From contig OX381709.1 in assembly GCA_947462335.1 (NCBI GenBank), forward strand, positions 82,460,622-82,524,621: DNA of 64,000 bases, given 5' to 3'. A program made the translations under genes and the position numbers. Origin of the DNA: Harmothoe impar (Eukaryota; Annelida; Polychaeta; Phyllodocida; Polynoidae). Under the pieces are notes generated by a model. It was not told where the DNA came from and searched no databases. It saw only the letters and a list, made by a program, of their open reading frames with translations. Positions 56,588-64,000 of the stretch are shown here, one piece after another. The number at the start of each line of letters is the position of its first letter. Position 1 is the stretch's first letter.

Positions 56588-59500
56588 TATCAGTTGTCAT
56601 TTGAAAGTGACACATAGGTAGCCCCTGGTACATTTCTGTTGCTCTTCAAAACCCAATAAAAACGTAAAATAACGTTATAATAACGTTATATATCTAAACG
56701 TTATTATGTGACGTTATTACAACGTTATTTTGAGTCAACGTTTTAAGGTCAGATAACGTCATATTTTCGTTATTCTCAAACGTTTGTTAAACCTTCAGAA
56801 AACGTTATTATAACGTCAGATAACGTATTTTTGTTAGCTGGGTCCCTACCATCAGTCTACCTGTACCATTAACCTTGTCAGAGCCTCTCAGTGCTTTAAT
56901 CAAGTGCTTTGTCAGGATGATGCATGAATGTGGCCCTGGCAAATCTACTCACGAGAGCTTCATTCATACATCATGCGGACCCTTTAGGAATGTACGATGC
57001 ATCAACCCTGTAGGGTCAGCATGATGGCTTAATGCCAGTAACTAATCAGGACTGCATCATGACAAAAAAGGTAATAATGGATTACAGCATTATGTGGTCC
57101 TCTAAGGGTTAAACCATGCCGTATGAGATCTGATCCAGAGGTCCCTGTTACCACCTGTGTTTCTCTGGCCATAATAAGTGAGGTGTGTTAAAGCTAAAGC
57201 TCATTTTACTTAGGCCTCAAACTACCTAAACATAGACTGGCAAACTGTGATGCCAGCTCATAGACCATTGAATCAGCTCTAAAACGGTCTACATTTTTAA
57301 AATATCAAATTTGATAAAAATGTCTAGGCATTGTTTTGTTAGGTAAGGTACATTGCAAACCAACACTGACTTGCACTAATGTCCTTAGGCACTGACAAAA
57401 GATAAAGATTCTTAAGTTAAGAACTTATTACGCCATCAGCTACGAGTGAACTCCTTTTGCTAGAGCCGCACCTTAACCTTGGTGTTTGATCGTTAACACA
57501 ACTGGCCCAGATGCCACAGCTGGCTCGTACCCACACAACATGAAATATGTACAGTTGTAACACACTAGCTGTGCTCCCAGTTTGCCACATAGACACTGAG
57601 GTTGGAACTGTGTTGGAACCCAAGGAGGTTGGCACTTGGTATATTTAGTACACACAGGTTGGGGGCTAGTAAAGGTACCTTTTGACCCGGATTTTGACCC
57701 GGCTTGTATCAAAGTGGGGACCCAAGAAATGGCTAAATACTCAATAGTGTGGACCCATGCAGCAATGATGCTACCATATCCACTTTAGCTAGAACCCTGC
57801 ATAAAAGGCCAGAACAAAAATACCAGATATGCCACAGACAAAGTCCCCCAGGTTATGCAAAACCTATCCCATTGGCCACATTCGATGTTTGCTGTCTGGT
57901 GAACTCAGCCAATAAACTGTGGCGTGGAGGAAAAGGCTGACCAGCTTGGACCCTAAGGGCCTTTAGACTCCACTATCCACGCAGCATATGGGAATATTGC
58001 TACTCAACTTGTGCTTCGCTTACTCACAACACTTGCTAGACTGTCTTTTATGTCATGCATTGCACCACAGCATGCGTACGACTATAATTATCTTTTTTAG
58101 ATAAAAGCTCATATGCTGTATAAAGCAACATGACATCCTACAAAAAGTCAATTTTCACTAGTAATCTGTGCAATGTCTATGTCCTGAATTGTCATTATAT
58201 GGTCTTGAGCCATCTTCATAACAATATTGCCTCCTATGTCAGGGGTTTGCTACTCCTAGACTCCTAGATACATATGGCCATAGAATGCCTATCAGAGTCT
58301 CAGGCTGGTCCATTTAAAGACATATTTCAATTAAAACATTGTGATATGCTTGGAATAGCTCTGCGGTAGCAGTGCAGGCCAGACACTGTGGTATCCTCCT
58401 GAGTAAGCCATAATGATTTAGTCTGTATTGACTGGTTTGGCTGCCAGCTAAATAAATCTTTTGACCTGAGAGCAACACCCCAGGAAATTGGGAGGGTTCA
58501 ATCTACTATAGAATAAGATAATGTCATGGTACAATACAAATAGATTTTTACTACTGGAAAACTGAAATCAAAGAAGTACTAGAGACAACATCCTTTCACA
58601 ATCTCTATAGTGCTTTATAATGCAATACCTTTACTCATTTATTGATAAACCTTCTCTCCTAGAGACAACAATCAGTAGTCCTCAGCTTGTTCATATAGAC
58701 TCATATCAGTAGCATAATACATAGCAAACATTGCTTACTGCACTGGGTCTGATTGTGTACATTCATTTATTATTCATGAGCCATGTGTGAGGCATATAGT
58801 CTTGTGTACATTCAGATAGATTTCTGTCCCATGTACAAATATAAAATACAGATAGGCAATTATATGAGCATGAAAAGGATCCTATCTGACAACAAAAGTA
58901 TGATAGATTTATAAGCTGAGATGATAAACTAACATCTCTTTATGCAACCCTCAATTGATAAAACACTGCATGGTCAAACTTGGATTAATTATATTTGCTG
59001 ACTTGATATAGTTTTAGAATTTATTACAAGGTTGAAGGTAAAACATAGAATGTTGATTGTGTTAAGTCTTGAGCACTTTAGTCGCAGAGTTGATATAGGA
59101 AAATTAACCCAAATGTACCAGTTTGGTATGCTGTGTACTCTGCTGCTATCAAAAGTGTTTCCAGTCCTATACACAATAACATAGGAGTAACAAATACACT
59201 TATTTCTATCAGATTGGTTTATGAATTGTGTATGAGCAGCAGAGACTACAGGGCAAATGTAATTAGAAAACATATTGTAGTGTGGATGTGAGAACTGTTT
59301 TTTTGATCAAACAATAGACTGTAAATAGAAAAATATATTTAAAAAAGGTTATTGCCACAGCTTACTCTATTCTCTCTGTCTACTGTATCAAAATTGCCAT
59401 TGCCACTGTATCAAAACTCAATTAGGTACTGCGAATACTCACCTGATAGAGAGGTGCTGCTATTGCCTGTGCTATTAGCCCCCTGCAGCCATGATAACCA

Positions 59501-59753
59501 ATTACGTGAACTCATAATATGACCCATGATCCCTGGCTAATACCACCCTACATATTTGCCCATCACGGAGGTAGTTATGACTAGCAATGCCACTGGTGTT
59601 ACCGGTGATATTACAACATACTTATTTGACCCTAGACCCAGGGGTAATATAACTAATGTCCCTGGACACACATTATACGGGAACAGTCTAATTCTCATAC
59701 TCCCGGGTGTGTGCAGGGGGCTTCCATAAAGCACTCAGGCTGCGGGAGGGGAT

Positions 59754-60138
59754 GTGAAGTCACGCTTTGTCCACATGCTACAAAGTGTCCACGCCCATTA
59801 CCAAACCCTTCGTACGAGCTTAATTTATTTCTTCATACGAGAAATTTGCAAGGTCCATCATCAGTTTGAGTAAGTACATCATTAGATGACAAAATCTCCT
59901 AGCCTGGTGATAAATAGTGCATCATAGAATAAGATGTAGCCTCCAATTATGCCGCAATAAACTGTAACTAATATTTCTTGTCTTGGTGGGTCCTAGAGTT
60001 ACCTGCATGGTGAATAGATCCTTGTGGCAAAGAAATTATACTCCAAGTAAAAATACAATTCACTTAAACAGCACCAACTTGTGTCCTTCCTTGACCTGCA
60101 ACGACATTTTGTGGCCTGTGGACAAAACGTGACTCCAC
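59754..60138. mobile_element. 385-bp TIR element, 7-bp AGGGGAT duplication
   Basis: Inverted ends GTGAAGTCACGCTTTGTCC and, reversed, GTGGAGTCACGTTTTGTCC match at most positions and extend through ACAAAGTGTC / ACAAAATGTC. AGGGGAT is repeated at 59747-59753 and 60139-60145. Copy A (about 34879) lacks it. The duplication length is near the 8 bp of hAT elements, but the family is unassigned. No ORF. Confidence 0.8.
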
Positions 60139-60721
60139 AGGGGATAATTATGTCGCTTACCAGGCTCTCTAGTGCCATTGACCACTGGCTTTAGCTAGCA
60201 TAAACAGGCCCCATGGGACTATAAGGGGTTGGGGTGGTATAGAGAGCCTCAGAGGTGGAGTCTGGTTAGGGGCGAAGATCACGTTCTAGCAGTACTAAGG
60301 GTAGAGCCATGACTAATTGGATGGAATGGAATTATAAGACACATTTGACCGATTGGCAGATATTTGAGTAAACATTATAATTATGAATTTTTTTTTGTGG
60401 CAACAGTACATGAAACAATCATGTGCATATATAACTGAATAGCGTTTTTCTGCTCCATTTAAGCAGGACCCTCTTCTTTTAATCACCTTTCTGGTGAGAA
60501 AGCTCCACCTGATTGAGTAGATCATGGCTGCCTCTAGACTCACACTGATGCTGCTAATAAAGTCATGTTCTGTGTCCGGTGTATTTGGTGTGTTAGACTG
60601 GTTTAGCAGGAACACACATTGCTACAGTACAGATTTGATGTATGAGATTCATGTGCTGATTGAGATGGCTGTGTACTACAGTGTTGTAAACAGCCAGAAG
60701 TAAATAATGGTCAAGAAGGTA

Positions 60722-61329
60722 TACACCACCTGCACACAGCGGGGGCGCTGCAATCGTCAAAACGGTATCCGTAGTGAGGCTACAACTGCCGGGAACAAGT
60801 TGCAGTGACTGACGCAACTTTTGCTATTTTCCCTGCCTCCTCCCGAGGCTTCTGCTGCGACCTTTGAATCGACGATCACAACAAGTCACTGGATCTACCA
60901 TTCGCCATCCATAACACTAAGGATTAGGATGAATATCTAGGTACATTAATGGATTAGCTAGGATTGAACCATTAATGGTTTGAAAAACGATATATTTTAA
61001 GAGAAACAAACTTCTACCGGGTCGAAAGTGTCCCCTTTTATCGCCCATGTCAACTTCGGAGCTCTATATCTTGTGTCATTTGGCAGAAAGCGGCTAGAAA
61101 CCACTGATTATGTCGAGATCTAGCATAAATCTACCTGCCCATAATCCAATTGAGGTTGGAGAGCCATAGATAATTTGTTTATGGCCCAGAAAGTTTGTTT
61201 GCAATGCTAAAGGATAGGCGTTTTCGTTTTCTAGAGCAGTAGCCTCGTTTTGATGGCATGTTCAAGTGGTAAAGGTGCGCGATTTTACTATTAAAAAAAA
61301 TAAAATGGCGAGTTCGTGAAAGTAGTGTA
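60722..61329. mobile_element. About 0.6-kb TA-flanked element
   Basis: Copy A reads AAGGTATTAAC (about 35467); B has 608 extra bases between GGTA and TTAAC. Ends TACACCACCTGCAC and, reversed, TACACTACTTTCAC are imperfect inverted repeats. TA duplication suggests a mariner-type non-autonomous element. The interior is less AT-rich than its surroundings and has no ORF above 60 codons. Confidence 0.6.
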
Positions 61330-61438
61330 TTAACATGGTATTGGCAAATTCAGGAGCAGCAGGAGTAGCCTGTCCAATGTATGCAAGGAAATAATTATAT
61401 TTCAGTCAGATGCCAAAGCCCATCTGAGGTTCAGATTT

Positions 61439-61512
61439 AACGTTATGTCTTTTAACCTTTTGCTACAATAAGGAGCCATAGAGAAACATTGTATAACGTT
61501 TTTTGTTTACTG
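61439..61512. mobile_element. Fossil half of an AACGTT element, copy B
   Basis: Partner of 35569-35642, ending ATAACGTTTTTTGTTTACTG. Present in both copies, hence older than the duplication. Confidence 0.5.
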
Positions 61513-62682
61513 AGAGGCAATATCTGACCATCTTCTGCAGCAAACCAGCAATGTCCAAAACCAAAATGGAAGCTGTCTGGTTTGCATTAAGATGGTATGA
61601 AGCTAGATATCACTTGTCTGCTCTTTAGAACAGCTTTACAACAGTTCTAGATCAACTATAGGAGCTAGAGTTAGCTAGCGATGGCAATTAGATGATCTAG
61701 ATCCCTTATAGCATGCCCCAGCCGGCCAGGGAGAAAGGGTGAATGAGGACTGGGTCCCAGGTTGAGTTGCAAACCAATGACTTGAATAACTAACCACTTG
61801 CACATTACAATCCAAACCAAAAAACAGGCCAAACCGATTCCAGTAAAACTTGCCTTGTGGGAATTGAGCAATACAGCTACCACTATGAAGAGAGGGTTCA
61901 AGGAAAACCATTTCTATTTGATATTCTGTCCAGATGTGCTCATTCCCTTGAGTTACACTTTTTGGTCAGTGCTGAAATAAAAAGGTTTGCACACAGAAAT
62001 AGTTACAGGAGGTTGCAGACACATTGCAGGCAACTGTAAGAATATTCTCACATTTCCGCTCAGAATCTCTTTGATCCAATAAGTTTCTCTAACTCAGGAT
62101 TGCTGAAGCAATGTTTTGTTGAATGTTTAAGGAAGGATTTAGTGCCAAGAAGGATTAATAGGTTATAGTGGAATGGGGGAGCTGATTGTGCCGACTATAT
62201 GTGCCACTATATAGGACTGTCATTGTGGGCAGTGTTCTGGAGATCACATAATTGTCTACATGTAGACAGAAAGACTACTCAGCCATATCAGCATTTCAAG
62301 AATGATTTAACTATAATTTACTAGTTGGGAATGCCCCACCTTCATAGCTCAGTCATAGATCTGAAGGACCCAGCTTCAGAGTGGAAAATCCCAATAGGCC
62401 TAAAGACTAGTTTCACAGATCAGTTGTTGCCTGTCCATAGGTTAGTGGTTTGCCAAATTTATGGAACAGAGAGGTCCTTGGTTCAAACTTCTCCGTTCTG
62501 GTCCCGCACCCTGGGTAGACAGAAATGATCAGTGTCCGTAATGGTTCATCTGTTCATTCTGGATAAGGCAATGAAAAGAAATAAAAAGGTGGCCCACATT
62601 ACTTTATTGATGGATGAGAAAACAGAGCATCCCTACACTGTGAGTCTGGTCACCAGATACTCCACGTTCTCATGAAACGCCA

Positions 62683-62786
62683 GGATATCTATCTATCTTT
62701 CTATCTTTCTATCTTTCTATCTATCTATCTGTCTATTTATCTATCTATCCATCCATATATCTATCTATTGAGCTATCTATCCATCC

Positions 62787-62838
<52 letters not shown>

Positions 62839-62886
62839 GTCTAGCAATCTAGCAATCTATCTATCTATCTATCTATCTATCTATTT
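62683..62886 (+). repeat. TATC microsatellite, copy B
   Basis: Interrupted TATC array with CATCCATC, GAGC and TAGCAA interruptions. More degenerate than its partner at 37245-37445. Confidence 0.95.
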
Positions 62887-63004
62887 ATACCACAGTTGCA
62901 CGAGAGAACAAAAGAACTGTATATGACATACAAAAGGTGAGAAAAACACTCACCAGTAGTGTGGCATAAGTAAGTTAAATAACTCCAGAGGGTGACGTAG
63001 TCAC

Positions 63005-63039
63005 GGCTGAGCACACAAGTCTGCGACTTGTGATCAGCC
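63005..63039. repeat. Imperfect palindrome in B-specific insertion
   Basis: GGCTGAGCACACAAGTC and GACTTGTGATCAGCC pair around TGC, with a two-base bulge and one mismatch. It lies in about 230 bp absent from copy A. Confidence 0.7.
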
Positions 63040-63660
63040 TAGACTGTCGTCATTATCCTACCACAGTGGCCTAGTAGCGGTTTAACTACTACGGATACAC
63101 TACTAAATATTACAACATATAAGACCTTGCAAGACCAAGAAAGGTTACTCAGAATGTAGTATGCACGTATGTCATGTAGCCTATATATGGAGGTTTAATC
63201 AGAAGACCTGTGCAAGTGGTTCACTTTACAGTTCAATGACAACTGTAAAAATACCCAGCATCAGATAGGTACTCTGAATTAAAGAAACATAACAATGTTT
63301 TTTGGTTCAAAAAGACCCAAACAAATGGTTTACTGTGTATGCTTGGCCACCAGCTGTTCTATAGTGCACAAGCCATCAGAATTGATCTTTCTGTCTGGTC
63401 TAGCTTTTAACTGATGAATAAAATGGAAATTGGAAAATGGATATCATATGAAATAGGAAGAACAGTAATATAGATGGATCCATTTACAGTTCAATACTTT
63501 GAACTAATGAAATTGGAACTGCCTGCATCTGTACCATCCGAAGTTAATAACAGAAAGTGAAATGAAATATAAAATGTACCCTCATCATTTTTTCATTACC
63601 TATATGAAATGCTTTTGTGCTTCTATGACTGATCTAGCAAAATCATTTGCAATGGCCCGG

Positions 63661-63844
63661 GGCACCGTCTCCCCAGCAGCATTGATGCAGTGCACATACC
63701 AGTGTTTCTTTATGTAGATGTGTGTTATTGTAGGTACAACACATGGGTGTGTGTCTATCATGTCAGTTGTCTCTGCCCATCACATCGTGGCTACATATAC
63801 AGAGGGCCCTGTATTGAAACAGATACCTGATCACCAATTTCCAC
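63661..63844 (-). other. 184-bp identical block, copy B; candidate exon
   Basis: Partner of 38123-38306, identical at every base. The same minus frame containing HWYVHCINAAGETVPG is present. Immediately beyond the block the frame differs mostly at amino-acid-changing positions, so any coding exon would have to end near the block's edge. Confidence 0.35.
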
Positions 63845-64000
63845 CGGGCAAGAATCTGCCTCCATGTCTATGATTTATCTATGAAATCTATGTCTAAATC
63901 AGCCATTTAGAACCCAATTGCTCAACTTATCCCATCAGTGTATCAAAAATGTGTGGTTTCTAAACACTGACATTTTATGCATCCTGGGTAGCTAACCACT

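Larger units (their letters stand above)
55490..56842 (-). mobile_element. 1353-bp CCCAG element with tRNA-like cargo, TC duplication
   Basis: Left end CCCAGTGAACAAAAAACG, right end ATTTTTGTTAGCTGGG. Its right 200 bp, reversed, matches the left end of 30099-32153 almost throughout, and its left end matches that element's right end. TC flanks both sides (55488-55489, 56843-56844), and A (about 32210) has the empty site GGCTTCCTACC. Minus strand is given to show orientation relative to 30099. Three tRNA-like modules lie inside; no transposase. Confidence 0.9.
56843..62255 (+). repeat. Duplicated unit, copy B, right-central segment
   Basis: 56843-57125 matches A 32212-32490; 57720-62255 matches A 32780-36370. 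The part 57126-57719 is B-specific with no gene seen. Two B-only insertions are listed separately. Confidence 0.8.
62256..64000 (+). repeat. Duplicated unit, copy B, right end (cut by window)
   Basis: Matches A 36830-38460 and is still aligned at the last base. It carries a B-specific insertion at about 62887-63115 with a strong hairpin, and lacks the TGTGACCC element that A has. Confidence 0.85.

Overview
This is non-coding, repeat-dense, AT-rich DNA from an animal nuclear genome. The evidence is a Ty3/gypsy retrotransposon, a decayed APE-type LINE, solo LTRs, many TIR elements and long GATA-type microsatellites; there are no operons and no bacterial-type gene density. An invertebrate is likely, but the sequence does not fix the lineage. 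I find no confident host protein-coding gene, rRNA, true tRNA or CRISPR array.

Layout. Bases 1-5789 are the 3' part of a Ty3/gypsy element: the end of pol with integrase, then 3.4 kb of non-coding internal DNA, a polypurine tract and a 665-bp 3' LTR. From about 5.9 kb the window is dominated by one large tandem segmental duplication. Copy A is about 5922-38460. Copy B is about 39068-64000 and is cut by the window end. The coordinate offset between matching bases is about 33.1 kb at the left edge and about 25.3-25.5 kb further right, because A carries more insertions. Part of A's left end is itself duplicated (A1 about 5922-9180, A2 about 9354-17840).

The two copies act as each other's empty-site control, so insertions can be delimited to the base. 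This exposes: (i) a superfamily of elements beginning CCCAG and ending CTGGG, with AACGTT-rich or TGACGT-rich subterminal DNA, all flanked by 2-bp duplications of varying sequence (AT, TA, CA, TC, AA, GA); (ii) a 796-bp TTAA-flanked element containing two RFX X-box motifs; (iii) TA-flanked elements with TGTGACCC ends; (iv) a 385-bp element with a 7-bp duplication; (v) a 781-bp solo LTR with a CTAG duplication; and (vi) a defective LINE.

The most unusual items are the long CCCAG elements at 30099-32153, 49793-52234 and 55490-56842. They have no transposase that I can see, but each carries several degenerate tRNA-like modules in both orientations. One also holds two inverted minisatellite arrays able to fold into a long hairpin. 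Two of them share their ends but not their cargo, and sit in opposite orientation 68 bp apart in the two paralogous copies. Two blocks of the duplication (18521-18780 and 38123-38306) are far more conserved between copies than their flanks and are the best places to look for a hidden functional sequence.
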